A DNA stretch of 64,000 bases from NCBI GenBank assembly GCA_963377175.1, contig CAUJNA010001013.1, positions 1,036,872-1,100,871 of the forward strand, written 5' to 3'. Shown in pieces: positions 37,494-49,590 of this stretch. Positions within the stretch are counted from its first letter, which is position 1. Each line of letters opens with the position of its first letter. The stretch is from Effrenium voratum (Eukaryota > Sar > Dinophyceae > Suessiales > Symbiodiniaceae). The notes beneath the pieces were generated by a model. The model was not told where the DNA came from. It did not search any database and worked only from the letters and a program-made list of their open reading frames with translations. A program made the translations under genes and the position numbers.

Positions 37494-37822
37494 CGATTTA
37501 AACCGATTTAAACCGATTTAAGTTTAAATCAAGCATGGATTCAAGATTCAAGATTCAAGAATCCAGGCCAAACTTTTCCAGGGAATCTTGAATCCAGGCC
37601 TCGATTTAAACCGTTTTAAACCGATTCAACTTAAATCGGGCATGGATTCAAGATTCAAGATTCAAGAATCCAGGCCAAATTGGTTTAAATCGGTTTATTT
37701 AAATCGAGGACTGGATTCAAGACTCCCTGCAAAAGTTTGGCCTGGATTCTTGAATCTTGAATCTTGAATCCATGCCCGATTTAAGTTAAATCGGTTTAAA
37801 TCGGTTTAAATCGGTTTAAATC
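37494..37822. repeat. Long imperfect inverted repeat of simple motifs
   Basis: Left arm 37494-37620 and right arm 37690-37822 are reverse complements over about 125 bp, with a third, partial direct copy between (37594-37680). Units are CGATTTAAAC and ATTCAAGATTCAAG. It could extrude as a cruciform or fold as RNA. No coding potential. Confidence 0.7.
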
Positions 37823-38499
37823 AAGCCTGAAGCTTCCAGAACGTCCTTGGAAATGCTTCTTTTTCATTGCTATCCGCAAAGCCCAAAAAAGGGTAGAACA
37901 CACTGCAAACACCAGTGAATTCTTCAAAAAGGTAGGTCCCTGGGGGGGGGGTACCATATATATATATATACACACATGTGAACAAACCATTCAAACTCAA
38001 AAAGCTAAAAGGCTGAGGACACATATTGCTGGAGACAGCCAAGGTCAATCGGTCGCATCTTGCCCTACCTCTTAGGCCCAGTGGCCCCGCTTAATGGCAG
38101 AGAGCAGCATCGCTTGCAGCGTCTCCTGCCGGAATTTGCAACTCCCACGCTCTCGTTAGCTTGTTGCACGGTTGTGGGAAACGGCTTCACATTCCATCGT
38201 CACTTTAAAGGGGCTTCCCTTGGTTTCATAGAACATGGCCTTAAAACCAAGCTTTCCGCAAGCAAGTGGTGTTGCAGGACACTGTAAAGGGTCTACCTAT
38301 CAAACGTCGTGCCTCAGGTTTTGGCCAAGCCTATTTGGGTGTTCAGCTGACGAAAGCCATATACTGCTTCATTAACATGAGACTCAGTTGACAATCTGGG
38401 CTGTTACTCAAGAGCAATAAGGCAAACTCCAGTTGCTTTCTAACTTGGCCAAACACCCGGGAAGGACACACCTACCTAGTCAAGGGACCTTGCAAATTC

Positions 38500-38645
38500 C
38501 CTCGAACGGCTCCGCAGACAGACTGGAACATGCTTCGCAGGCCCCTGCTGACAATGAACGGAGTTTTGTCAAGAAAGACAGACACTCCAAGCAAAATAGC
38601 CTTGAATCAAGCAAGAATGGCCTGAAAAGAAGCCGGGACAAGTAA
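38500..38645 (+). CDS. Exon-like island, possible C-terminal exon
   Basis: The plus frame reads RLEHASQAPADNERSFVKKD and ends in a Lys/Arg-rich tail at a TAA (38643-38645). Hydrophilic; family unknown. Confidence 0.25.
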
Positions 38646-38649
38646 CAAT

Positions 38650-41049
38650 GAAACAATTTGAACTGCTCGGGATTCCTTATCGAAATCCGTATTTCCTGGT
38701 GGGCGGTGCAGGGAGGGAAACCATCATCATCTGGAATAAGGATTGGGGATGTATTTGGCAAAATGTCGTAGATCACCCCCTCCCTCCTAGTGGTGGTGTC
38801 ATTTTGCTGTGGTGAAAAAGCTCATGTTAAAACGTCTGAACTATTTGTTTTTGGCCTTGACAGGGGTAAGAGTTTTTTTGGACTATTTGTTTTTGGCCTT
38901 GACAAGGATAACAGTTTTTGGTCAAAGGGCCAGCTTAGCAAGTAGGTTGTGATCATGGTTGTAAGGGCGCTGACCCATGGTTGAACATTCAAGAACAACC
39001 AATTGGACAATTCACCGTGTGGAGCCTCCGCTCTCTTCCAGCCAATGCGGTACGCGGCAACGGCTCGGCGCACGTTCCTCACGTGCTCCTGCAGCTATGT
39101 TCAACCCAGTATCCCCTAGCTTGAGGGGGAGGGGGGTGGGTGGGGTCCCCGAATTCCATTTATCTAGTACTCTCCATAAAGGGGAAATAGAACCATAAAT
39201 GGAAGTCCAGAGACCACCAATTACATAGTGAAGGGTAGGGGACAACCCAGTGATTACATTTCCCTGGCTTTGTAGGTAACCAAAGGAACCATCCTTTTGC
39301 AACGGAAAGTGGATAGTGACCTACTATAATGGTAACTGGATCCACATGGATGTTCAACATTGTTGAACCCACTTAGCAGGCTATGCTCAGGATTACATCT
39401 CAACCAACAGGTCGTTTCTCTTGTAAGCGGGAGTTGTAACCTACTTGCCAAGTGGGTTGAACATCCCAAGCAATTAAGTGATTGAGGGGCACTCTAAAAG
39501 AGACCTGAGAAAAGGAATTGGTGCTCTTTGGCTAGGGTCACAAACCGCGTTGTTAATCATCCCAGCCCAGCCCGAGCAGTCTGCAATTGTCGTAGCATGT
39601 ATAACGACTATGACACCACGACATACAGGTTGTCCTTTTCTGGGGGCAATTCCTTAGAAACATTGGATTGTCCCCAAACAGGGGGGGAGCCCAACATGTG
39701 TGTGTGTGTGCTTCCATTTATTGTCACTTACAATAACCCCAAAAAGGGCTCCCTCGAGAAAAAAAAGACAACCCCACATGGAACCCTTGGGATTTGCGGT
39801 CAATGCTTACCGAACGGAAGCCAGCGGAGCCCAAATATCTTGCCATCAAGAGACATGCATGGTCGGGATCTGAGGGCAAAGGGATTTCTAGTTGTAAGTG
39901 GCTGGCTATATTTTTTTGGGGTGGCTGGGGGTACTGGAAACCATGATGCAAGCAAAGTCCGTAGGCCTCCTGCAGGTCAGCAACAACTTGCAAGTCGCGA
40001 ACTCAGAACGTCCAAACCACTGACCCCAGGGGACATTGTGGCATCTAGAAACATATCATTGTTTATGTCCTCACTTGAGTGGCAGTGACAACCTTCGTTG
40101 CATCAGCCTCTCTTCTTCCCATATGCCTTCTGATCTATTGTTTCGCGCATGCCACATGGTAATGTGAACCACCTTTTCAGGAAAGATATGATACCAACAA
40201 GCAATTCAGGGATTTTCATCATCTTAAGCTCGCTTTAGCGACGACAACAGGAAGAGTACGACGGGAAGATGTTTCGGAGAGCCAGGCATGCACAATGGAC
40301 TACATCACACCCCGCAAGACCACTAGAATCCCTTTCTTCCCCTCCCGAAAGCATCGCACCAAAATCAGACTCACTTCGATTTGGCCCGCATGGTGATGCT
40401 TAAAGCCAGGCTGACCAAGCTGGCTCGCCTTGGGAAACATAGGACACATAGGCACCAAAACCTTTAAGTTGGCATGTCCAACAAACGATCTTCAAAAAAC
40501 CTTCCCGTCTATCATGTAAGAGGCATTCAGAAGTGGGGTCCAAGTACCTATACCTCAACGTTTGTTAGACTACCCAGTTGTTACTTGCCACGCCAAATAG
40601 GGAACTCATGGAGGGGGAATCCTTGAATGGAGGAAACCGCCCCCTGTTCGTCCAACAGGTTGACTAATCCTAGATGAACAGGATACGCCTGACAGGGAGT
40701 CTGGAAAAACTGCAAAACAAATCCACCCCCTGTTTGCTTCCTTAAAGGGAACGTGTACCAAACAAACCCCTCTTTCCGGGAAAGCAAGTCATCGTCAAGC
40801 CTTTTTGGTTCTCCTCGGCTACAGCACCCAGGTATCGGGAACCCTTTTCGACCACCATAATGGTTGCGGAAAAGCAGCCTTTCTGCGATACCAACATAGG
40901 CCATTGCCATGACTACTTTTTGACTTTTGAAGAGGATTGCCTTGGCATCGCAGAAACTGCGTCTAACCCCCTCCCCATTTTCAGCAACCATCAAAAGACT
41001 ACTGGGGGAGTCAGGCCAGGAAAATGCAAACAACGGGGTCTAACCCTTC
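38650..41049. other. Non-coding stretch
   Basis: No convincing exon. Contains a short duplication of GACTATTTGTTTTTGGCCTTGACA (38838-38910), a TG run at 39700-39709 and the inverted repeat partner at 39245-39300. Confidence 0.4.
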
Positions 41050-41240
41050 CCAAGTTGTGACCATCCCCGTCTCCGGATCGCCGCGGCAGGCGTTGCAGCG
41101 CCAGGTCTTCTCCGTGGGCGCGGAGGCGGCGGCGGCGTCGTTGTCGCAGCGAGGGCAGCGCGCGAGCACAGGCTGCGGCGCTTGCGCGGCCACGCCGCGG
41201 TTGCTGAGCTGATCCAGGAAGCGGATGTTGTTTTGCCTCA
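41050..41240 (-). CDS. Exon-like island encoding a zinc ribbon
   Basis: GC-rich patch. The minus frame reads RFLDQLSNRG, then CPRC-x16-CNAC, a CxxC/CxxC zinc ribbon, then RGDPETG. The island begins sharply after a T-rich stretch that could be an acceptor side. It may belong to a nucleic-acid-binding or RanBP2/ribbon-type protein; the rest of the gene is not visible. Confidence 0.4.
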
Positions 41241-42529
41241 GCAATTATTTCCATGTTTTTTTCTTGGTTGCCAAGGGCGCCCCCTTTTGGCCGATTCAAT
41301 CCCAGAGGCGGAAAATGCGCCCAGTGCCGGCCTGTTGGAGTCCATGACTCGTTGAAGGGGCCCTTGATAGGAAATCTGTGCCAACCCAATGCAGCTTGCG
41401 CAAATCCCAAGTTGACGGAGTACCATGGGAGCTTGCAGTTCAGGTTGGTTTGCAAAAAGGTGTTGAAGCCGCAGGGGTTGGGGAGGGGGGGGGAGGTTAA
41501 GCCCTGTGAGTTATATATATATATATATGGTGCGTCCCCCCCTCAAAAAAAAACAAGTTGAAGCTTATATGAACATATCCTGGGATGTGTGTAGATGTGT
41601 ATATATATATATATTGTAATATGTACGCACATATATGTGTATATCAGGGTGGGCTGAGAAAGAGCAAAACCCTATGGCTGTAACGGCTTGAAGGGCTTGT
41701 TTAACCCCTGCCTCAGCTTCTCGCCAAACAAAACAAACATCTGGGGTGCTCAGAAAAAGCGAATATTCCCTGACCTCTGTTCCTCATTTAGTCTACCCTA
41801 AAATATGGGCATACTCTTAAAGGAGACCCCAGTTTTGGGGAGTCAGTCTCATAGAAGGGCTCATTCTGTGGTATACCCGGACCGGGTCGCAGTGGATTTC
41901 CATGCGGAAACAAGCGCGCTCATTTTGGGGTAGTGGAGTTCAATGGGACCCCCTCAAAAAGCAAGCAGCCCACTGGTGTCTGGGTACACATATGTATATG
42001 TGTATATATGTATATATACATAGCCACATGGCTCCAGGAAGTGGAGGCTGTTCTGTCTCAGCACCAGCCTAACCCGCTAGATTTCCTCAGAGTTGGATGG
42101 GCTTGCTTCCGGCCGTCGAGTGACACCACTGGTTGAATCAACAAAAAACTGGTAGGAACAAACGCTGCATTAAAAAACCGCCTGCTTCACAGGGGATCCT
42201 TCAAGTCAGCTGGAAATGATGTTTTCACCATGACCAAGATGCATCTCTTTAGCATCCCTTAAGAAGATCCTCAGCAAACATCATGAGGGGAAAGTCAATG
42301 AACATTGGCAACCAATCTTCCGAACCAAGAGGAACAACTGGCCAAGTCTGACTCCAGGTCCTCCCAAATCGACCACGAACCAGTGAAAAGAAGTGAGCAT
42401 AAGGGAAGACCTTCCAATTGAGTGTTCTGGACGCTTTGCACCTGAAAAAGGCACTATTGAACTGAGGGGAAACACTGGCTCTGAGGCAGCATGTGTGAGA
42501 AGTCCACGGGAGGCCCTAGAGAACCCAAA

Positions 42530-42640
42530 CCGCATCCCAGCTGCTGCCTGTCCGTAGATAGCACCTCCAGGCGCCCGCCCACGAGCCGCGTGGCTCCAAA
42601 CCACACCGCAGCCTCCCCAAGCGGCGTGTGGCATCTGCTA
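42530..42640 (-). CDS. Exon-like island
   Basis: The minus frame reads GEAAVWFGATRLVGGRLEVL, open without a start, GC-rich. A G-rich run and TATATA lie immediately upstream on that strand. Family unknown. Confidence 0.3.
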
Positions 42641-43129
42641 GGGGGAGGGGGGGGGGCTTATATATAAGCCAGAACCCCCAGTAGATTTCCATGAGCAAGA
42701 ACGGCGCCTTGTGTTGGCTCTTGGTTTTGAGAGGGAAACCTCCAAGAAAAGCACGACTGGTGGTCTGGGTCAACGTTTAAACCCTTTCACGTGCTAGTTG
42801 CTGTCCTTCTCTATGTTTCAATGTTCTTGTGCGTGTGTGACACAACTCCCGTAGATTTCCTGAGTGGGATGGCCAAAAACAGAGCTAACTGCCACTAGAA
42901 TGGTCTTCCCAAACAAGGGTAAAGTCCATATAAAGTCCGACCGCAAACCACTGGCCCTTCTTCGGGTGCCTTGCCAAAGATGCGGGCCGCGTTAAGTGGC
43001 TTGCACATAAACACATGCCCTTCACTCACCGCCTGAATTCTGCGTCATCCGTGATGTTTGCCCAAGAAGCTTGTTCATGCCTGTGGGAACTCGTCTCGTC
43101 CCTGCATGTTCCACCCCTCCCCCGCCTTC

Positions 43130-43265
43130 CCCCCGAGGTTCACGTGAGCGCCGGGCGCCAGCTGGCGCAGCTTGGGGTGCACCAGCACCAAGACACTCTG
43201 GGGGAAAGCCAAGGAAGCGCAGGGCACCTGGCACGAAGTCGTGGGACAAACAAGCACCTGGAGTC
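43130..43265 (-). CDS. Exon-like island
   Basis: The minus frame reads SVLVLVHPKLRQLAPGAHVN. Overlapping frames on both strands are also open because of high GC. Family unknown. Confidence 0.27.
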
Positions 43266-44624
43266 CGACCCGAATCAAAATGGGTTCCAACGGTTCCCAC
43301 CCCTTTTTTGGGGGGTAACCTCCCCCTGTTTTAAGGATCAGGAGACTTCAGGCACTCCTACTTCAAAGAAGCCCACCCCCTCCCAAAACAAAAAGGTGGA
43401 AGAAAGGGGACACGGAAACGTCACGCGAAAAACTTGCTGGTTCGATAGGTTGGAATGGCTCCGAACTGACTGAAGCATCCCTGCTTCGTTCCCAAACCAC
43501 CCAAATTCATTCCCTGCTGACAACGAGCCAGGAAAAAGGGGAACCCTTTGAAGTGTCCATGATTATTGTTGTTTAACCCACCTATTTGTATATCTTGAAC
43601 CCTGTCGATTAAACAACCTCCTGTTCCATTTTTGGTTGAAACGATTCAACGTGAAGCAAATTAGACTTTGCCCAACCCAAACCATCTGCCAAGGCCGCAT
43701 GGCCGTTGGCCCTCTCATGGCGGTATTTGGGGGCATTGAGTCCGACCCCCGCTTCCCTGACGTATTTCCCGCCCCAAGCATCAGAAAGGATCCTTCATTG
43801 AAGGGGTTGGGACCTCCAAGGAAGGTTTTGGACCTCAACAGGGCCTTTTAAGGGCCGGGGCAAAGTATGGTACCTGGAGTGTCCTTCTTCAAACCACCAT
43901 GTGGTTACCCCCAAAAAAAAGCAACGATTCCCATTTTTTATTGGTCATGATTCCAGGTACCATCCCACCCAACTGTTCCACCAGACCAAGAGTTGGATCA
44001 CCCCTTGAATGGCTTCCAACATGAGAGCGTCCTTTGAAGCGATCGGAACCCCTACTCAATGCCACCCCACCTGTTCACTAAGAGGAAACCACCATTTTGA
44101 GTGGAAGCATTTGTGCCCCAAATGGGACACACATCATTTTGCCTGTTTCTAGCAGGTATCAAAGTCAGAAACTGAGGTTGGTTCCCTTTAACCTACCACT
44201 TGGGGGGTGAATTTCACAACGGTGAAACAAATACACCTTTTGGGCAGACCATTCGAGTGGTAAATTCCCACAGTAGGAAGACAGTCTTGGTTTCCATACC
44301 TGCGCGCCAAGTAACACTCACTTTCCGGGTTTCTGGAGGACTTTTGGAGCATAAAATGTTTGAGGGCTGATAGCAAAATATATTTGCAGCGGTAAGCTTT
44401 GGCCACAATGAAATATAGCATTTGCCAGTCATAACAATGTCACCGTGTCCCTTTAAAGCAGTAGCGATCAAACCAAATCTGGGTAAGTGGTTCGGTAGTT
44501 GTTTTCACCCCTGGAAAAAACACGCCCAGTAGTGATAGATTCCCTGCAAAACCAACACGGAGACACAGCACATATTCTTAAGCAACTGGAATGGAACTCT
44601 TCACTTTGGGGAAACCACCTCCCG

Positions 44625-44775
44625 GAATTTGCAGGGTCGATGCCGCAGACAGGCAGCCTTGAAGTGCTTCTTCAACTGACTCGCCGAGGCAAACTTCAGC
44701 TGCACCACTTTGAGGTCCAGCAGATTGGCCAGTTCCCGTTTCCCCGCCTCCTGGCGTCGGCGTCCAATTGGCCAG
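44625..44775 (-). CDS. Exon-like island without its own start codon
   Basis: One minus frame is clearly protein-like for about 48 codons: RQEAGKRELANLLDLKVVQL and then ASQLKKHFKAACLRHRP. Lys/Leu-rich helix pattern. Other frames are less convincing. Family unknown. Confidence 0.4.
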
Positions 44776-45378
44776 GCTGTTTGTTGGTTTCTCGTGTTTT
44801 GTCGCGAGCGGAAGCTCCTATTTGCGCTGAGCTTCCATACATTGCGGATGTCAAAGCCTAGATCTCGGAATCGGTGAGCCGTCAGTGCGTGCTTCTTGAA
44901 CCGGAATACTTAGTTGTTTGGTGGCTCCAGGCTTCCCTACTAAAAAAAACAAAGCAAAACAAGGTGCTAGCTTTTGTTGGGAAACACCCATGTCGGCATG
45001 ATAAGCCCCTGTGGGAAACTTGGCGCAGGTAATTTTCAGTGATACCAAGGGAACCCTGTAAAACATGACACAAAGTACTCGTAGGGAGACCACCGTATCC
45101 CTCATATCCGAAGAACAAACTCTTTCTGCGCTACCCACCCAAAACTGATTACGTCACGATTTGTGGCCCTGCCCCGTGCTCCACAACTCTGCTTCGTCCT
45201 ATCTCAGCTGTTGCCCCTACCAAACGCAATATGAAGTGAAACAAATAACATATCGAATTCATTTTTGGTTGGTTGCAACGAAGAAAACATCAGGCACAAC
45301 CATCATTTTTTGGGGTCCCCCCCAATTTGACACATACTCATTTCCTAACATAGCGAGGGTGTCCCCGTTTCACCAGGC

Positions 45379-45508
45379 AATTACTCGGTCATGGGAGATC
45401 TGCACATCCGCCCGGCCTCGGTGGCCAAACTGGGAGGCTCGGAGGACTCGTCCGGCCGCACCCACGCCAGCGCCGTGCTCTGGAGGAACATCCTGAGGAC
45501 CCCTGGAT
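45379..45508 (+). CDS. Exon-like island
   Basis: After CAG at 45376-45378 (a possible acceptor) the plus frame reads GNYSVMGDLHIRPASVAKLG and continues to VLWRNILRTP. High GC at third positions. Family unknown. Confidence 0.35.
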
Positions 45509-45833
45509 GAAAGTGATATGAATTTTGCGAGTTCAGCAAAAGGGGCCAGGTTGAACCAAAAAGCGGGTATCACTTCTTTCTAATTGAGGTGAAAGATTGA
45601 AGCCTTTTGGGAGACTGCTGTAAGGCCTCGTGTCCACCTTCATGTTGGAACAGGCCAAAACAGGAAATTGAGTCGACTTGGTGACTTGGTCAAAAGACTT
45701 CCGGAGACAAAAGGTGATCAGCTTTTGGCACCTTGACAAGTAGACCCCAGGAAAACCAACAAGTTGGCATCGCGACTCGCTTGAGACAAGTTGGGGTGCT
45801 TCTGTTCAGGGTATCCTTACCAAATGTGGCTTT

Positions 45834-45892
45834 GAAGGGAAACCACCAAGAAAACCACCATTTTGAAAATCCCCTAAAGAAAGACCGGGTGA
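45834..45892 (+). repeat. Dispersed repeat family 2 with inverted ends
   Basis: AAGGGAAACCACCAAGAAAA ... CCCCTAAAGAAAG. Related copies at 8586-8637, 42727-42760 and 56893-56950. In two copies GGGAAACC at the left is answered by GGTTCCC or GGTCCC at the right, suggesting a miniature inverted-repeat element of about 50 bp. Confidence 0.45.
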
Positions 45893-45904
45893 GCTTCCAG
45901 GCCA

Positions 45905-46025
45905 AGCATCAGCGCCGACACCGCCACCGCAGGAACCGCCGGAACCGCCGGAACCGCCGGAGCTGCCGGGGCCGCGGTCGCGGCGCCATAGCCGGCGTTT
46001 GAACCGGCTTCCGCCGCCATGGGCA
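45905..46025. repeat. GC-rich CCGGAA tandem repeat in an exon-like patch
   Basis: Four tandem copies of a 9-bp unit (CCGCCGGAA and close variants) at about 45931-45965. Minus strand would encode a Gly/Ser repeat (GGSGGSGGS), plus strand an Arg/Asn repeat. Coding status unclear. A TA microsatellite follows at 46072. Confidence 0.5.
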
Positions 46026-46249
46026 AAGGTTCCCTTCAGAAACCTGGTGCCACGTGTTCCTGGAGTAAGAATAATATATATATATATATATGTACACATA
46101 TAATTTAATGGAGTGGATTCGTCCTTTTAAACCCAAAACACGGGGAGGGTTGTGACTAGGGCACCAACAACCTTCTCAGGACGCTTTTAAAGTGCCCTTT
46201 GATTCTTGCTGCAGGTTTCAAAGCGATGGAAAGTGACATATTTCACTTC

Positions 46250-46515
46250 GGGGTTGCTTGAAGTTGCATTCCTCAGCTGAAACACGTGCGGGTTTAGTGG
46301 CACTGATCCACTGCTCCCAGCTCCAGCCACTGACCACCACATTCAGATTGCGAGTTGATTCTACAAACTTCACCTCAAGCTGGCTCTGCAACTTCGCTTT
46401 AGATCTTTCAGGGCCCCTCACAGTAACTACCCGGGCCAGGCCAGCCACCCGAAATGTATCGATCCGATCCTCTGAAGCTCCCACTCGCCCGGGCCAGTCT
46501 TGTCTGCTTGATAAC
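46250..46515 (-). CDS. Possible longer exon
   Basis: The minus frame is open for about 90 codons with protein-like sequence (EDRIDTFRVAGLARVVTVRG, LNVVVSGWSWEQWISATKPA). Base composition is less GC-rich than the other islands, and the plus strand is also open, so certainty is limited. No family recognised. Confidence 0.33.
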
Positions 46516-48859
46516 GCCAATGGCTACTGGCAGGCGCTTGGCAGATCATTTCCCATTGGCCAGGGTTGGTTAAAGCAAATTGTTCCCCAACCCTATTCAC
46601 GGCCGTCCCAATCTGTTTTTTCTCAGGCGTGCAAGGCAGGTTTCATCTTATGAATTTCTATCGATATACTGCTCACTGGCCCAAAGGACCTGGACTTGCA
46701 AGATTTGCCCGTTGGAGTCAAAAAGTGGAACGGGCAAACATCAAAAGGTCAAATCGCCTTGAACAATTGGGTTGGGTGTGGGCGGTGAACCAGGGAGTGG
46801 CAAAGCAAATCTGTTTTTTGAAACATCAAGTATCTGTATAATATCCCTCGAGTGAAATAGAAGGGGACTGACATCCATCCAAGTTTTGCCCCTTGACTTG
46901 ACTGTTTCCCCTTGTCAACCTGAAAGACTTAAAATCCAACACAAATAACCGGCCGAAATACTAGGGTGTAAACAGAAAAGCCAATCCCTTGCTTCCTCTA
47001 ATTCTGAATAGATTGGCATAACAAAACGCAAACGCTTCGTTCACCACTTAAACTGGGAAACCAACAAGCGATCAGTCACCTGGATCACCATGTTTTCCAT
47101 GGACTCATGGCAGCGGGCCCAAGGGAAACTACCACAAGGAAAATCCGCTCCAACAAATCTGACTTAGATTGGCGTTGGTGCCCCAAACAGGTGTCGTTTT
47201 TGGAGTTGGTACCCCTTTTTCGGTGGTCACCACAATTTTGGGGCGTCCCCTAAAACAAAAACACCCAAATCCCCTTCCAACTACCCCCTATCAACGGAGA
47301 CCTGGCCCATGCAACTCTGGGATACATCACACAACATGCTTCATAACATACCTCCAGCCGGGCTCGCGGCGCAGCTGGGCTTGGCTTTGACGCGCTCCTG
47401 GCGCCTGGTGACGAAAAGCCGGCCTTCACTGAAACCAAAACATCCAAACCACCCTATAAATCACCAAAAACAAGCTGGTAAACCACCCCGGCTAAAACAA
47501 ACCTCCCTGGAAAGACACCTAAAGACTACTTGGTGCCCAACCAAGCAACCATGGTAACTCAGGGCCCTGTAAACAGGGTCCTCAGAAAACCGCAAGAAAC
47601 AGTTGGCCAAGTTGAGGATGTCCCCACCGCATGGGTTTTGGCAGACCGCTTTTTTCCGGACCATTTTTGTGGAGAATACACCAACACAATTACCTGGTAG
47701 GTGGCAGCTTCTTCTTGGTTTGGGGTGCCCTGTCATATGCAATAAGTATACTATTGAAGGGCACCCCTGTTTTGGGGAGGTGACAATTCCGGGGTCCCGC
47801 TCAATTTCCCTACAGCGGATGCCCACGCCTGTTCCCCTTGCGTTGCAAACCCAGTTTTCTGGAAACCGCCCCGTGCTTGGCCAAACAACCAAATCAACTA
47901 TACATGTTGCATGTAGTTCGGCTCTTAGGGGCTTGTTCAAGATGGGAAGTAAACTGAAACTCTGCAAAAACACCAAGGGTACACCCTACACCCTTCAAAC
48001 AGTGAGCCATCAGTGTGTTTCGGAAGCAAACGATGGTTTGGTTTGAGACCCTTTGAAAATATCTGGCTCCCCCAAAGTAAACATATTGAAGCATGTTCAG
48101 ATTTAGTTGTGGGTGTCACATCCCTTCAAACCACCATTTGGAGGTCAATTTTGCGATGTCAATTTTCAGGAGGCAGAATAAAGGGGAAAAGACAACCCAG
48201 ATCTCGAATCCATGGCCAGCCCTTCAAAGGAGAACTGACAGAAGAAGAAGCGATGACTTTGGATCATGTGGATCATGTATTTCGCTGAAGAGTTGATGAA
48301 AGCAGCTGATGCAAGTATTTCAAGGTAACAAATCAAAGGTGGAGTGTATTCATCTTGGAGGTGCTGTATATCATGGAAACCTAGTTGCCGCATATACAAG
48401 CCCCGGGTTGATTCTGATCCGGCCTTTCTATTCAAACGGGATAGATATGATTGATTAGATGTGGCAAGCACCGACTGATCCTGCAAGATTGGGAAACGAG
48501 AACCGCGCTTGAAAAATGGCCATATTCGAAACTGTTATTTTGAACAAATGACAACCGGATAAACCATGATAGTGTGTTTTCCTTCAAGGACTGAACACTG
48601 ATTGAATGGCTACCAGGAATGAACCATAACACCCAGGGTACCTACTTATCCTGATCGGGTGGAAACAGAGCTTCCAATCATTCCAATCCCAAGACTACCA
48701 CGCCAAGCCGGAACAATGATCTGCGGGTCTTCGGCAACCCCTCGGCAAGTGTTCAGACTCAGCTAGTTGACAACCAATGCATGAACAGTTTCCCAAGTGG
48801 AAGAAACGCTGTTGTCAGTGGGTTACTAGCAACTTTCCGACTGTGCGGCACACCCAAGT
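46516..48859. other. Non-coding stretch
   Basis: Nothing beyond a weak GC-rich patch at 47345-47425 whose plus frame (LAAQLGLALTRSWRLV) might be a small exon. Confidence 0.35.
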
Positions 48860-48954
48860 TTGACGTCAGAGTCTAAGAACAAAACCCAAAAAATGCTGAG
48901 CATGACTTGCCGTGAGGGGGTGGCGCACCTCGCCAAGCGACCTGCCGTGCTGGG

Positions 48955-49590
48955 GTGGCAAACATTGTCAAACGACCGCAACTCAGCGTCTGCTCGTCTC
49001 AGACCGCAGCCATGGCTCACGACTACTTATTGCACTCCTTGCAAGTGCACCCATCGCCCTCGTACCTGGCGAGTTCAGCCGACGAGACTTCACCAGCAAG
49101 TCCAATGCGCCAGCAACCGCCTTCAAAACTGCAACCGTCACTTCAGAAGCATGCAGGCCCGGATGCAAGTGTATCACTCGCCGCCCGTGACGGTGCGGGC
49201 CCCTTGGCCAGTCAGGCGCATCTCCCACTTGACGGAGTGCTTCTTGCTGCGGCAAATCACGCACGACTCGGCGCAATAGCGCTGCTTCGCAGACTCAGCC
49301 AAAATTCAAAAAAACTGCTGAGCAGATCAAGCCTGCCAAGCTGCAGCGTTCCGGCTGTCATCGCTGCATTTTTGAAGAGTAATGTTGGACCCCCACTTGT
49401 AATAAAATTTGTGTGGAAAGCGTTTTCCCTACTTCAGCAAGAGGCCCAGAGCCTCTCGAATGTGACTGTTTTGGGGTCCTCTTTAGTCCTGGCACTACTA
49501 CTAAGTTTAGTCTTAATACTAAACGAAGTACTGGGAATGTGGGAGCAAGTCTTGGCAATACTGAATTTAGCCCTGGAGATACTAAAGTAA
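48955..49590 (+). CDS. Longest open frame in the flanks, uncertain
   Basis: 211 codons from an ATG. The N-terminal two thirds are Ser/Ala/Gln-rich (LLHSLQVHPSPSYLASSADE). The last 80 residues are strongly hydrophobic (LVLALLLSLVLILNEVLG). The last part is a decayed simple repeat (TACTAAG-like), and the first 300 nt are open in other frames too, so it may be chance. No family recognised. Confidence 0.25.
   Translation: MANIVKRPQLSVCSSQTAAMAHDYLLHSLQVHPSPSYLASSADETSPASPMRQQPPSKLQPSLQKHAGPDASVSLAARDGAGPLASQAHLPLDGVLLAAANHARLGAIALLRRLSQNSKKLLSRSSLPSCSVPAVIAAFLKSNVGPPLVIKFVWKAFSLLQQEAQSLSNVTVLGSSLVLALLLSLVLILNEVLGMWEQVLAILNLALEILK

Larger units (their letters stand above)
35992..38056. mobile_element. 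AT-rich island bounded by inverted repeats and outer direct repeats
   Basis: An AT-rich block unlike its surroundings. The inner ends at about 36085-36128 and 37926-37965 are inverted copies: a TA run, GCTAC/GGTAC, a C or G homopolymer of 9-13, then AGGGACCTACCTTTT. Outside them a diverged direct repeat of about 55 bp (35992-36043 and 37996-38056, sharing ACAGCCAAG and GGTCGC) brackets the whole. Inside: three copies of a roughly 60-bp unit, then AT-rich unique sequence, then the palindromic block at 37494-37822. No long ORF. Could be a non-autonomous DNA element or a foldback element. Confidence 0.5.

Noticed and set aside
45161..45496. 111-codon plus frame as a gene
   Set aside because: Its first two thirds lack coding character; the better reading of the GC-rich part is the other plus frame at 45379-45508.
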